DNA of 57,364 nt from CAVQOB01 sp963714325 (GTDB lineage: Bacteria; Pseudomonadota; Alphaproteobacteria; Rhizobiales; Hyphomicrobiaceae). A program made the translations under genes and the position numbers. The first letter of the stretch is position 1; each line of letters starts with the position of its first letter. Below, in pieces: positions 17,090-25,487 of the stretch. The DNA is taken from contig CAVQOB010000027.1 of NCBI GenBank assembly GCA_963714325.1, positions 1-57,364 on the forward strand. The letters run 5' to 3'. The notes under the pieces are model-generated. The model saw only the letters and a list, made by a program, of their open reading frames with translations, did not search any database and was not told where the DNA came from.

Positions 17090-17556
17090 GCGCTCGTCTT
17101 TAGCTCCCCCGTGCCGGAGTTCAATCTCCTGGCTGGGCCCCCGGCGGGTCACCAACCAGATTGTCTCAGCACCGTGGCGCAATTACCATGCGCTCTGGCA
17201 GTCTCACAACCCGGGAGCGAACGTGCTTCCCAGTCGCCGCGCACTGCGGCTAGATATGGTCGAAACCCGCGTCAGGACGCATGCGCTAGCACGAGTCTGG
17301 AATACTTTTCCAGAGCAGCATGTTGCCGCACCGTCACGATTTGAGTGCTATCTGGACGTGCTCGCGTTCCGCGACCTTGGCTTTCATTGGTCCTGGCTGC
17401 GACCCATGCGCGAGAAGTCCTGAGGGCACACGCGCAGGAACAATCGCTAGTTCTCTCTTGGGCGCGTATTCCGGGGCGGAAAAAGCGCTGGCTGTATTTC
17501 CAGCATTTGATGGCACATCGCGACTATCGAGAACCTTGAAGGAGCGTCGCTGGCCT
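17090..17556. other. Intergenic region between the two divergent desaturase genes
   Basis: No credible gene is visible in these 467 bases; short frames are present but look random. The promoters of both desaturases should lie here. I found no recognisable operator. Confidence 0.45.
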
Positions 17557-18630
17557 ATGAGGAATGAATTGATGGCCGGACTTGGGACGAATGTACCCGA
17601 TCCATTGGCAGAAGCCGCAACCCAAGGCCTCAAGCCTCGAGTGCGCGCGTGGGCATCGCATTGCTCCCGTTACAGAGGCGGCGACGATCGACGTGCAATG
17701 GCCCAATTGATCGGAACAGTGTCGCTGCTCGCGGTTTTGTTCATCATTATGATCCGCATGGCAGACATCTCCTACGTCATCATCTTACTCCTAGCGGTGC
17801 CCGCAGGCGGTCTGTTGATACGCATCTTCATCATCCAACATGACTGTGGGCATGGGTCATTCTTTAAGTCGCGCGCAGCCAATGACCAACTCGGGCGCAT
17901 GCTCAGCGTGCTAACTTTAGCCCCTTACGGACTTTGGCGACGCGAACATGCCACGCATCACAAAGGCTCAGGGAACCTAGATTGCAGAGGCGTGGGCGAC
18001 ATTGAGACGTTGACAGTGGAAGAGTATAAGGCTCGCAATTTTTTCGGACGAGCCAACTATCGCATTTACAGAAATCCAATTTTTCTATTTGGCATTGGGG
18101 TGCCGACGTATTTTCTATTGATACAAAGACTGCCGTGGTTTCACGGTGAGCCCGCGCGCGAGGCTTGGAAAAGTGTCGCAGGTTTGAATGCAGCTTTATT
18201 GTTACTCTACGGCTGCGTGGGATGGTTTCTGGGGTATCTCGTTTTGTTGCTCGTGACGCTTCCTATGGTCGTTGTTGCAGCGTCGGTTGGCGGTTGGCTC
18301 TTCTTTATGCAGCATCAATTTGAGCATACGTACTGGGCCCGATATCCCGAATGGGACTTTCATACCGCAGCTGTGCTAGGCTCATCGTACTACGACTTGC
18401 CGCGCATTTTTCAATGGTTCACTGGCAACATTGGACTACATCACATCCATCATCTGAACAGTATGATCCCAAATTACAAATTGCAGGAATGCCTGGATTC
18501 ATTACCCGAACTTCGCAACTTGAACAGGATATCGTTGTGGCACGGTTTTTCTTGCGTGAGCCTAGTATTGTGGTGTGAGCGCAAACGTCGCCTTGTTACG
18601 TTCAAAGAAGCACTCAGCGAGGCACACTAA
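17557..18630 (+). CDS. Fatty acid desaturase (delta-12/omega-6 type)
   Basis: A 357-residue membrane desaturase of the FA_desaturase superfamily. Its boxes are HDCGHGS (about residue 101), REHATHHKGSG (~138) and GLHHIHHLN (~295), the HDxGH/HxxHH/HxxHH pattern of DesA-like delta-12 enzymes rather than acyl-CoA delta-9 enzymes. Hydrophobic pairs lie at ~53-96 and ~205-245. ATG 17557 has GGAG 12 bases upstream; ATG 17572 with AGGA eight bases upstream is equally possible. The second half is noticeably AT-richer than its neighbours (18061-18120 is about 38% GC), suggesting recent transfer. It could desaturate the monounsaturated product of the adjacent delta-9 enzyme (inference). Confidence 0.9.
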   Translation: MRNELMAGLGTNVPDPLAEAATQGLKPRVRAWASHCSRYRGGDDRRAMAQLIGTVSLLAVLFIIMIRMADISYVIILLLAVPAGGLLIRIFIIQHDCGHGSFFKSRAANDQLGRMLSVLTLAPYGLWRREHATHHKGSGNLDCRGVGDIETLTVEEYKARNFFGRANYRIYRNPIFLFGIGVPTYFLLIQRLPWFHGEPAREAWKSVAGLNAALLLLYGCVGWFLGYLVLLLVTLPMVVVAASVGGWLFFMQHQFEHTYWARYPEWDFHTAAVLGSSYYDLPRIFQWFTGNIGLHHIHHLNSMIPNYKLQECLDSLPELRNLNRISLWHGFSCVSLVLWCERKRRLVTFKEALSEAH

Positions 18631-18645
18631 TGGTCGCACCGCCCC

Positions 18646-19443
18646 CTACCTCACCCCCGGCCACAGCGCGTCCGTTCGCCCGGTCAGGCGGTAGGCAAGA
18701 AGCCCCAGGTATTCCTTGGTGATGAAGTCGATGCGGCGCAACCCTTCCGGCAAACTCGAATAGACCTTGATGATATCGAACCTACCAACCGTGCGATAGT
18801 CGACTGGCCAGGGCTCGACCTCGAAGCCGATCGCCCGGAACGTACCCATGGCGCGCGGCATGTGCCATGCCGACGTCACCAGCAGCCAGCGCTCGCCCGG
18901 CTTAGGGTTCACGAGCGCCTTGGTCAGGCTGGCATTCTCAGCGGTGTTGCGTGACGCTGACTCGAGTGTCACGCGGGCGCGGTCAACGCCCAGCGCCTCG
19001 AACAATCGCCCGGCGGTGTCGGCTTCGGATTCCTTGGCGCGAATGAGATCGCCGGAGCCTCCCGAAAAGACCACCCGCGCTTGCGGTAGTTGACGCGCCA
19101 AGGCCACGGCTTCTGTCAGCCGCTCGGCCGCTTCGTTCAGCGCCATCAGTTCACGCTCGCCGGCGATGCGCGCGTCTTCGGCACCACCGAGCACGATAAT
19201 CCCGGTGATCGGCGCGCCATCCAGGCGGGCGCGGGGAAAACGGTCTTCGAGCGGTTGGATCAGCAGGTCCGAGAGCGGCGAGAAGCCGAGCACCAACAGC
19301 GCCACCGTCGCCGCCATCAGCCACTTGCGGCCGCGCTCGAAATCCAGCCGGTAAAGCCGCCACAGCCCATAGCAGAAGGCCATCACCACCAGCGTCGACG
19401 GCTGCACCACGAACCAAACGAGCTTCGAAAGAATATAGAACAT
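18646..19443 (-). CDS. YdcF/ElyC-like DUF218 membrane protein
   Basis: A 265-residue protein with two N-terminal membrane helices (residues ~8-28 and ~40-58) followed by a DUF218 domain: GIIVLGGAEDARIAG, ARVVFSGGSGDLIRAKESEA, ESASRNTAENA and LLVTSAWHMPRAMGTFRAIG. This is the arrangement of ElyC-type proteins linked to envelope and lipid-carrier homeostasis, but the activity is not defined. ATG 19443 is used; a TTG directly before it is an alternative. It is convergent with the desaturase gene, with only 15 bp between the stops, and no terminator is visible there. Confidence 0.9.
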   Translation of the reverse strand: MFYILSKLVWFVVQPSTLVVMAFCYGLWRLYRLDFERGRKWLMAATVALLVLGFSPLSDLLIQPLEDRFPRARLDGAPITGIIVLGGAEDARIAGERELMALNEAAERLTEAVALARQLPQARVVFSGGSGDLIRAKESEADTAGRLFEALGVDRARVTLESASRNTAENASLTKALVNPKPGERWLLVTSAWHMPRAMGTFRAIGFEVEPWPVDYRTVGRFDIIKVYSSLPEGLRRIDFITKEYLGLLAYRLTGRTDALWPGVR

Positions 19444-19526
19444 CAACCTGTCTGCTTACGGGCGCCGTCGGAAGAGGAACTCATACTTTTGAGCGATTGT
19501 ATTAACTCGTCATCCTACACAAACCC

Positions 19527-19557
19527 CGTCATGGCCGCGAAGGCGGCCATCCAAGCA
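19527..19557 (+). repeat. Palindromic intergenic repeat, unit A
   Basis: The unit CGTCATGGCCGCGAAGG followed by CGGCCATCCAAGCA contains the GGCCGC/GCGGCC palindrome. The same ~31-bp unit recurs inverted at 19644-19674 and again at 29409-29439. It resembles REP-like repeats scattered through rhizobial genomes. Confidence 0.8.
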
Positions 19558-19643
19558 TGCCGATTTTGGTCGCGATGGCAACTCCGGTGGAATCGTTGAA
19601 GCCGCTTTGAGAGCGAGTTCAACGGCCCCGCGTTTCTGCACCT

Positions 19644-19674
19644 TGCTTGGGTGGCCGCCTTCGCGGCCACGACG
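19644..19674 (-). repeat. Palindromic intergenic repeat, unit B (inverted)
   Basis: This is the reverse complement of unit A with two substitutions. Units A and B are ~86 bp apart in opposite orientation and could pair into a large stem downstream of the thiolase gene. Confidence 0.8.
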
Positions 19675-19761
19675 AACCATTGAAATCAATGGTCGGACGT
19701 TTCGCCCGACGAACAGTGCTCAGTTATCAATCGGCGGCGCACCATTGGCAAGCGCCGCGCG

Positions 19762-20958
19762 TCAGTTGATTCGCTCGATCGCGACCGCCGTCGCTTCGCC
19801 GCCGCCAATGCAGAGCGAAGCAACGCCACGCGACTTGCCATACTTTTCCAGCGCCGCCAACAGCGTGACGATGATACGCGCGCCGGACGCACCAACGGGA
19901 TGGCCGAGCGCACAGGCGCCGCCATGGACGTTGACTCTCGCATGCGGCAGATCGAGATCCCGCATTGCTGCCATGGTGACGACGGCAAACGCCTCGTTGA
20001 TCTCGAACAGATCGACATCCTTCGCCTGCCAGCCGACGTCCTTCAACAGTTTCTGCATCGCCCCGATCGGCGCCGTCGTGAACCAGGCTGGCGCCTGCGC
20101 ATGCGTCGCCGTGCCGACAATCGTCGCGAGCGGCTTGAGTTTGCGCCGCTTGGCTTCGCTGGCGCGCATCAACACCAGCGCCGCCGCGCCGTCCGAGATC
20201 GACGACGAATTGGCCGCCGTCACCGTCCCGTCCTTGCGGAACGCCGGTTTCAAACTGGCGATCTTGCTGGGATCAGCGGTGAACGGCTGCTCATCCTGCT
20301 CGATGTTGCTCGATCCTCGGCGCGTATTGACGGCGACCGCCACCAATTCCCGGTCGAACGATCCATCCTCATTCGCCCGCTTGGCGCGCGTCAGGCTTTC
20401 TGCCGCGAACGCGTCCTGCGCTTGGCGCGTGAATTGATAGTGTTGTGCCGTATCCTCGGCGAATGTTCCCATCAGCCGGCCCTTATCGAAGGCACACTCC
20501 AGGCCGTCGAGGAACATATGATCCTTGGCCTCGGCGTGACCGAGCCTGGCGCCGTTGCGCATTTTCGGCAACAGGTAGGGGGCGTTGCTCATGCTCTCCA
20601 TCCCACCGGCAACAATCACATCTTCCGACCGTGCATGCAGCGCGTCGTAGGCCAACATGACGGTCTTCATGCCGGAACCGCACATTTTGTTGACGGTCGT
20701 CGCTGGAACCGATTGCGGTAGTCCCGCCCCGATCGCAGCCTGTCGCGCCGGTGCTTGCCCGAGGCCGGCCGGCAATACGCAGCCCATCAAGACCTCCGAC
20801 ACCTCGCCACCCTCGACGCCCGCGCGTTGTACGGCTGCACGAATGGCGACGGCGCCGAGCTCGGGCGCCGGGACGCTCGCCAGCGCGCCCTGAAAACCAC
20901 CCATGGCCGTGCGCGCCGTACCAACGATAACGATCGCGTCTTCAGAACTTCGGGCCAT
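19762..20958 (-). CDS. Acetyl-CoA C-acetyltransferase (thiolase)
   Basis: Thiolases condense or cleave acyl-CoA thioesters. The 398-residue protein has the nucleophilic cysteine in NKMCGSGMKT (~residue 90), the FEINEAFAV segment, the histidine in NVHGGACALGHPVGASG (~residue 350) and the second cysteine in CIGGGEA near the end. This is the biosynthetic/degradative acetyl-CoA acetyltransferase layout. ATG 20958 follows AGGAGG by five bases. Whether it serves PHA synthesis (PhaA) or acid degradation cannot be told; no phaB or phaC is adjacent. A palindrome 55 bp upstream (21013-21028) may be its operator. Confidence 0.94.
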   Translation of the reverse strand: MARSSEDAIVIVGTARTAMGGFQGALASVPAPELGAVAIRAAVQRAGVEGGEVSEVLMGCVLPAGLGQAPARQAAIGAGLPQSVPATTVNKMCGSGMKTVMLAYDALHARSEDVIVAGGMESMSNAPYLLPKMRNGARLGHAEAKDHMFLDGLECAFDKGRLMGTFAEDTAQHYQFTRQAQDAFAAESLTRAKRANEDGSFDRELVAVAVNTRRGSSNIEQDEQPFTADPSKIASLKPAFRKDGTVTAANSSSISDGAAALVLMRASEAKRRKLKPLATIVGTATHAQAPAWFTTAPIGAMQKLLKDVGWQAKDVDLFEINEAFAVVTMAAMRDLDLPHARVNVHGGACALGHPVGASGARIIVTLLAALEKYGKSRGVASLCIGGGEATAVAIERIN

Positions 20959-21311
20959 GGCTGCCTCCTGGCGGCGTGGTGTTGATCTCGGCTGGACGTG
21001 TGGAACACGACGATTGACAGCGGTCAATGCCCTGCATCGTCAAGCCAGGCGGTCAAATCTGGCAGGCCATGTCCAACATATTCGCATGCTGTTTCAACCC
21101 TCCGCAACGGGAGTGATGCGCAAAAACTGGGCAGCCGATGCTTTCACTGGTCCAATGGCGAGACAGAGCCAGCGAGAACCTCGGTCGCTCTACCTATGTA
21201 ACAGAAGTGCCTATTTCGCCATGCTCCGCCGGCGCACTCCCCCCATTTGCCCCGCCCCCCAGAATCATCGCATCTCCGCTCGGTTCGATCGGTGTGGGAG
21301 AGCAGGGACGC
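20959..21311. other. Divergent intergenic region between thiolase and parA-like gene
   Basis: Apart from the palindrome at 21013-21028 I see no gene or structured RNA in this region. Confidence 0.45.
21013..21028. promoter_or_regulatory. Palindrome upstream of the thiolase gene
   Basis: ATTGACAGCGGTCAAT has perfect 6-bp arms around a 4-bp centre, 55 bp upstream of the thiolase start. Such sites are typical of TetR- or MarR-type repressors of acyl-CoA genes, but no regulator gene lies next to it. Confidence 0.45.
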
Positions 21312-22204
21312 ATGGCGTATTTTTTGACGGTTGCGAATTGCAAGGGTGGCGTTGGCAAGTCGACATTTTCGGTGATGCTGGCGCAAGCGTTCGCGATCTG
21401 GGGGAGCAAGCGCGTGCTGCTGCTCGATCTCGACAGTCAGTGCAACGCTTCGCTCATTCTGATCGGCGGCCAGGGCTGGAACACCGCGCGCAAGGGCGGC
21501 ACGACGATTGCCGACTATTTCTATGACCTGTTCGATGGCGTGCCGGTCAGCCCACGCGAGTATCTGATCCCCAACGTCGGCGACGTGCACGACGGCACCG
21601 GGCGGCCGCCGCGCCTCGCTTTGCTCCCCGGATCTCTGTTGCTGGAGGACGTGCAGGGCGAGCTCTATCTCAAGCAGGCGCGCGAATCGCGCACGGCGGA
21701 CGTCGTGGCTTCGCGCGTGCGCGGCGGATCGAAACACTATTGCGTCGCTTTGCCGGAAACTTCGATGTCGTGATCCTCGACTGCGCGCCAGGGTTGTCGT
21801 TTGCGGCACTGGCAGCCTTGAAGACGGCCGATAAGGTGTTGGTCCCGTTCCGCCCCGATTACGTCTCGCAGCTCGGCGTCGACCGCATTTCTCTGCTGAT
21901 CGAGGATAAGGCGACGATCGACAATCTGGCTGATATTCCGATGCATCGGCGGCGCTATGTCTGTGTTGCCAACGGCGTCCGAGCGCAAGGCCGCGACCGT
22001 GTCCTGATCGAAGAAATCGGCATCGTTCACCCGATGCTGGACGCCATGATGCCGCACAAGGACGCCATCGCAAACGCCTTCGACTGGGAAGTGGGACGCA
22101 AGAGCCTCGAGCAGAAGTATGGCGACGGGATCGCGGATATGCGAAAGCTCTACGATGAGATTAGCCCCTGGCTCGATGAGCCGGCGCTGGCCGCGAACGC
22201 ATAA
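21312..22204 (+). pseudogene. ParA/MinD-type ATPase with one frameshift
   Basis: A ParA-family ATPase, which in this family positions DNA or protein cargo by ATP-driven patterning. The first part from ATG 21312 has the deviant Walker A CKGGVGKSTFSVMLAQAF and LLLDLDSQCNASL, then runs into a stop at 21773. Near 21725-21735 the homology moves to another frame, which gives FAGNFDVVILDCAPGLSFAA (Walker B), VLVPFRPDYVSQLGVDRIS and NGVRAQGRDR, ending at 22204. The full span is 893 bp, not a multiple of three, as expected for a single indel. If the indel is an error, the product is ~297 residues. A small gene follows after 15 bp in the same direction. Confidence 0.82.
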
Positions 22205-22219
22205 AAGGGTAACACGACG

Positions 22220-22669
22220 ATGGGACGCACCACCAAGACCATGTCCGGCGGCGGACAGACGAAATATTTCCGTGAGCTGTTCAGGGGGGATGGCGAGGTG
22301 CCGGAAGCGGCTGTGGAGCGGCTGGCGGCGCAATGCGAGGCGCGCATCGCGCAGATCCGCGTGCGCGAAGTGCCGCTTGAGGTGAAGGCCAAAGTGGCGA
22401 AGTCTGCGCAGCCGCTGAGCGCCGCCACCAAACCTGCGGCCGCGTTCGATCCGTTTTCCTTCAGCGTCGTCGCGATGCTTGCCAAGAAAGGCCGGCTGGT
22501 CCTGGAAGCCAAGTTGTCAGAAATCGCGGCGGTGGATGAGTTGCGCACGATCGCCGACGCCCAGCACCTCGGCATCGATGCCAACGTCACCGATGCCAGC
22601 GCATTGCGTGCCGCTATAATCGCTGGTGCCGAACGGCGCATGGCCGAACGCAAAGCGGCTGCGAGTTGA
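22220..22669 (+). CDS. Hypothetical protein, putative partner of the ParA-like ATPase
   Basis: I do not recognise the family. The 149-residue protein starts MGRTTKTMSGGGQTKYFREL with AAAAGGG 11 bases upstream. Residues ~35-100 look alpha-helical and charged (AAVERLAAQCEARIAQIRVR), followed by an FDPFSFSVVAMLAKKGR segment and a helical C-terminus (ELRTIADAQHLGID, AERRMAERKAAAS). There is no membrane segment or signal. The position directly behind a ParA ATPase suggests a cargo adaptor or ParB/McdB-like partner, but only genomic context supports that. It has no HTH that I can see. Confidence 0.65.
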   Translation: MGRTTKTMSGGGQTKYFRELFRGDGEVPEAAVERLAAQCEARIAQIRVREVPLEVKAKVAKSAQPLSAATKPAAAFDPFSFSVVAMLAKKGRLVLEAKLSEIAAVDELRTIADAQHLGIDANVTDASALRAAIIAGAERRMAERKAAAS

Positions 22670-22702
22670 GAGATTGCGTTGATCGCAGACGTGATTGGCA
22701 CA

Positions 22703-23276
22703 TCAGCGCGCAGAAGCGGTGACCTTCGCCGCCGGCTCGAGCACGACGCGTGCGAGCGGATAGGCCCAATTGTTATTCGTGTTGTCTGCGAATGCATCGA
22801 CCGCTGCGACTGCCACGACGCCGACAATCCCGCCACCGCCGCTTGATGCCATGCGCTGAGAGCGTGTCAGGTCGAAGGCGGCAATGGTGACCATCCGCTT
22901 CTGATACCCATCCAGTTCACATTGGACCGCCAGCTGGCTGGACTGAGCGCGATAAATCGGCACACGCACCTTGGCCGGCGTCCGCGCCGTGGCTGAGAAT
23001 TCGGCGGCGGAAACGACGCAGAGTCGCGTCGCAAATCTCGACCTCGCCCTGTCCATCCCGTTGGGCGTAAGTGCGCACTTCCAGCAGCTGGTCGCCAGCA
23101 AATTCCAGCGCCAAGGTATCGCCTGATCGGCGCCGCGGCTCGTAGATGTCGATGCCCTTGGCGCCGTTCTTCGGTTGGATTTCGGTGATGGAAGCAACTT
23201 CCAGCGGTTTGGCGCAGGCCGCGAGCAACAACGCGATCAAGCCGCTCGCGAGCACGGATGTTTGAATGCGCAGCAT
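22703..23276 (-). pseudogene. Putative lipoprotein with one frameshift
   Basis: From ATG 23276 (AAGGA seven bases upstream) the protein starts MLRIQTSVLASGLIALLLA and has a lipobox LLAAC, so it would be a lipoprotein. The mature part reads AKPLEVASITEIQPKNGAKG and ends in QGEVEICDATLR. Near 23015-23040 the reading must change frame to continue into LCVVSAAEFSATARTP, SQLAVQCELDGYQKRM and a Gly-rich hydrophobic segment SSGGGGIVGVVAVAAVDAF before the stop at 22703. The 574-bp span is not a multiple of three. I do not know the family. It is convergent with the ParA partner gene. Confidence 0.65.
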
Positions 23277-23390
23277 TGCTCGTTCCTTCTGGACCGACCA
23301 AAATAGCGCACGCACATCCAATATGCGCGCGCTGTGAGCACGAGACACGCAAACAGGCCAACCCGTGACTCTTCTCATTTTGCTTTCATA

Positions 23391-24570
23391 CCGCCGATCC
23401 TAAGTCCTGACCTTTGGTATCCACGGGTATGAGCTGAGCGAGGCAAGGCGCCCGGTTTCTGCTGCGAGACGGTTCCAGGCCAAGCATGCAGCGTCAGCGA
23501 TGGCATCGTAATCGGCGAGCAGCCGGTGCGAGAGGAAGCGCTCTTTGAGATAGAGCCAGACGCGCTCGACCGGGTTGAGTTCGGGCGAATAGGGCGGCAG
23601 CGGCACGAGGGTGACATTGCTCGGGACGACGAGCGCGCCCGAGCCGTGCCATCCGGCTTGATCGAGGACCATCACGGCATGCTCATCCTCGGCGATTGTC
23701 GCCGCGAAGCGATCAAGAAAGATCTGCATAGCTTCTGTGTTCACGTACGGCATGACGAGCGCGAAGCCATTGTCGGTGCCGGGCTCGACGGCTGCGAAGA
23801 TGCAAGCGAACGTGAAGCGTTTATCGCAGACACCCGGCGGACGTTCGCCGCGCTTCCACCAGACGTGGCAGGTGCGGCCCTTCTGGCCGATGCGCGCCTC
23901 GTCCTGGAAAAACAGCCGGATGCGCTTATTTTTGCGCGTATGCTGAATGCGTCTCAGCAGTCGCGGGGCTCTTTTTAAAGGCCGCTTGAGCGGCCAGGTT
24001 GTGCGGCCGGGTCTTTTTGCGGATGGCTCGGTCGCGTTTTTTGCCGCGAGAGCCCGAGCTCACGCAGGATGCGGCCCATCGACGTCACATGCAGGCGCTT
24101 GCCGAACCTGTCCTCGCAGATGCGCACCAGATCATCGCGCGTGAACGCTGAGAGGCCACTTGTCTCCGGATCGGCGCCAGCCAGCACGATTTCCAGCAAC
24201 TCGGCCTTCTCCGCTGCTTCAAGCACTGGTGGACGGCCCTCACGCGGCCGGTCGGCAAGCCCATCGAGGCCGTGCGCGTTGTAGCGGAGAACCCAATCCC
24301 GCAGCGTCTGCCGGTCCATGCCTGCCGACCGGGCCGCGTCCTCGCGGCTCATGCCGTCGAGGGCGTTGGCCACGCCCAAGATCCGCCGCGCGATACGCGC
24401 GTCGGTCTCAGCCTTCGCAAGCTTGCGCAAAACCGCGGGTGTGCGATCGCGCCGGATCGAAAGTGCCAACATCCCGTCCTCCATCGAATCAATGGAGACA
24501 AGGAATCACGATCCGCGCCCCGACGGAATCGCAGCGACGCAACACGAGTCGGGAGTTTCAATCGACGGTG
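23391..24570 (-). mobile_element. IS630-family insertion sequence, about 1180 bp
   Basis: Outer tips align with those of the 506-bp elements: CCGCCGATCC at the left, and CACCGTCGATTG read inward at the right, with 15 of 21 positions matching over the first 21 bases from CCG. TA dinucleotides flank both sides (23389-23390 and 24571-24572). It contains one transposase gene on the minus strand. At the protein level its N-terminus is clearly related to, but distinct from, the transposase remnant in the 506-bp elements, so it is not their direct parent. Its right side abuts a tRNA-Cys remnant. Confidence 0.82.
23400..24484 (-). pseudogene. IS630-family transposase, frameshifted
   Basis: The first ~160 codons from ATG 24484 give the N-terminal DNA-binding part (RIARRILGVANALDGMSRED, RQTLRDWVLRYNAHGLDGLA, LRELGLSRQKTRPSHP) and end at a stop near 24000. 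In the -1 frame the protein resumes at PRLLRRIQHTRKNKR and shows the DDE catalytic core: LFFQDEARIG, VMVLDQAGWHGSG and LPPYSPELNPVERVW, ending SSYPWIPKVRT. The switch lies near the run CTTTAAAAAG. The arrangement does not fit a canonical -1 slippery heptamer in the upstream frame, so an inactivating indel or a sequencing error is more likely than programmed frameshifting. Confidence 0.85.
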
Positions 24571-24605
24571 TAAAATCAAAATATTAACCTCTCTAGTCCC
24601 GACGA

Positions 24606-24650
24606 TCTGCAAATCCGCGTACCCCAGTTCAATTCTGGGCGTGGCCTCCA
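24606..24650 (+). other. 3' half of a tRNA-Cys gene (attachment-site-like remnant)
   Basis: From the anticodon loop onward the sequence is tRNA-like: loop CTGCAAA with anticodon GCA, 3' anticodon strand TCCGC, a perfect T arm CCCAG-TTCAATT-CTGGG, acceptor 3' strand CGTGGCC, discriminator T and encoded CCA at 24648-24650. The 5' half is absent: bases 24602-24606 do not pair with TCCGC, and no D arm or GGCCACG acceptor strand precedes it. Such 3' fragments are typical leftovers of integrative elements that use tRNA genes. Confidence 0.72.
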
Positions 24651-24722
24651 GAATTTCCGAGCTTTTGAGAACGCTGGGCGCGCCGGTCGCGAACGGCGTT
24701 TCGTAGTTTGGGCTAGGCGGTG

Positions 24723-25487
24723 TTACCGGCCGCCACTGGTCGCGTGGTGCCAATGGAGCAGATGGCGGTCAGCCCACAGCAGCGCGCGGTTCACTAGCCA
24801 TCCGAGGACCGCGACCACGAGGATCCCGGCCAATCCATTCGCCATCTGAAAGCGCTCCTGGGCATGCAGGATGAAAAGGCCAATGCCATCCGTCGACATC
24901 AGCATCTCCGCCGTCACCGCGACCAGCAGCGCGGCAGCGATCGCCAAGCGCAGGCCTGTGAAGAGCACGGGCAACACGGCGCGAAGATCAATGGCGTATC
25001 GCGCCTCCATCGGCGTCAGCCGCAGTGCCCTTGAGAGGGTCTGGTACATCGGGTGGATCCCGCGAACGCCATCAATCGCGTGCACCAGGATTGGAAAAGC
25101 GGCGGCGTAGGTGATCACACCAATCTTGGCCCCGTCACCGATACCGCCGAACAACATGACGACCGGGACCAGGGCAATCGGCGGCAACGGTCGCAACAAA
25201 TCGATCACCGGCTCAAGCACGATCGCCAGCCGGCGAGACCGCGCGATCATGATGCCGAGCGGAATCATCGTGATGAATGCAATTGAAAAGCCGATCAGCG
25301 CCCGGCGCAGCGTGTGCGAGACCTGCATTGCGATCTCGCTGGCGTTGGCGACCAGCGCGATGAGAACGTCGGAAAACGGCGGAAAATTCACTGAACCAAA
25401 GACGCGCGGCAAGACTTCCCACAGGGATACGAGCAGCAGCAGAAGCGCCAGCGGCGGCCAGTCCAAACGGTTGCGGCGCATGATCAA
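24723..25487 (-). CDS. ABC transporter permease (taurine/sulfonate/nitrate type)
   Basis: A 254-residue SsuC/TauC-type permease with about six hydrophobic helices and the EAA-like loop GVRGIHPMYQTLSRALRLTPMEA (about residues 140-162). It starts 4 bp inside the stop of the preceding permease gene (ATGA overlap), so both belong to one operon with the ATPase and binding protein upstream. The substrate cannot be told from the sequence. It is the last gene of the operon, followed by the tRNA-Cys remnant and IS630. The reading frame is intact. Confidence 0.9.
   Translation of the reverse strand: MIMRRNRLDWPPLALLLLLVSLWEVLPRVFGSVNFPPFSDVLIALVANASEIAMQVSHTLRRALIGFSIAFITMIPLGIMIARSRRLAIVLEPVIDLLRPLPPIALVPVVMLFGGIGDGAKIGVITYAAAFPILVHAIDGVRGIHPMYQTLSRALRLTPMEARYAIDLRAVLPVLFTGLRLAIAAALLVAVTAEMLMSTDGIGLFILHAQERFQMANGLAGILVVAVLGWLVNRALLWADRHLLHWHHATSGGR

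Noticed and set aside
17100..17140. tRNA-like T arm (GGAGTTCAATCTCC) upstream of the delta-9 desaturase
   Set aside because: The loop and closing pairs do not fit a T arm, and there is no acceptor stem or CCA.
23985..24010. Programmed -1 frameshift in the IS630 transposase at CTTTAAAAAG
   Set aside because: In the upstream frame the codons are CTT TAA, so the stop comes before a usable slippery pair; the layout fits a plain indel better.
24349..24753. Minus-strand frame covering 24.35-24.75 kb as a gene
   Set aside because: Its ATPRIELGYADLQ segment is the antisense of the tRNA-Cys fragment, a common false gene, and the rest overlaps the IS630 element.
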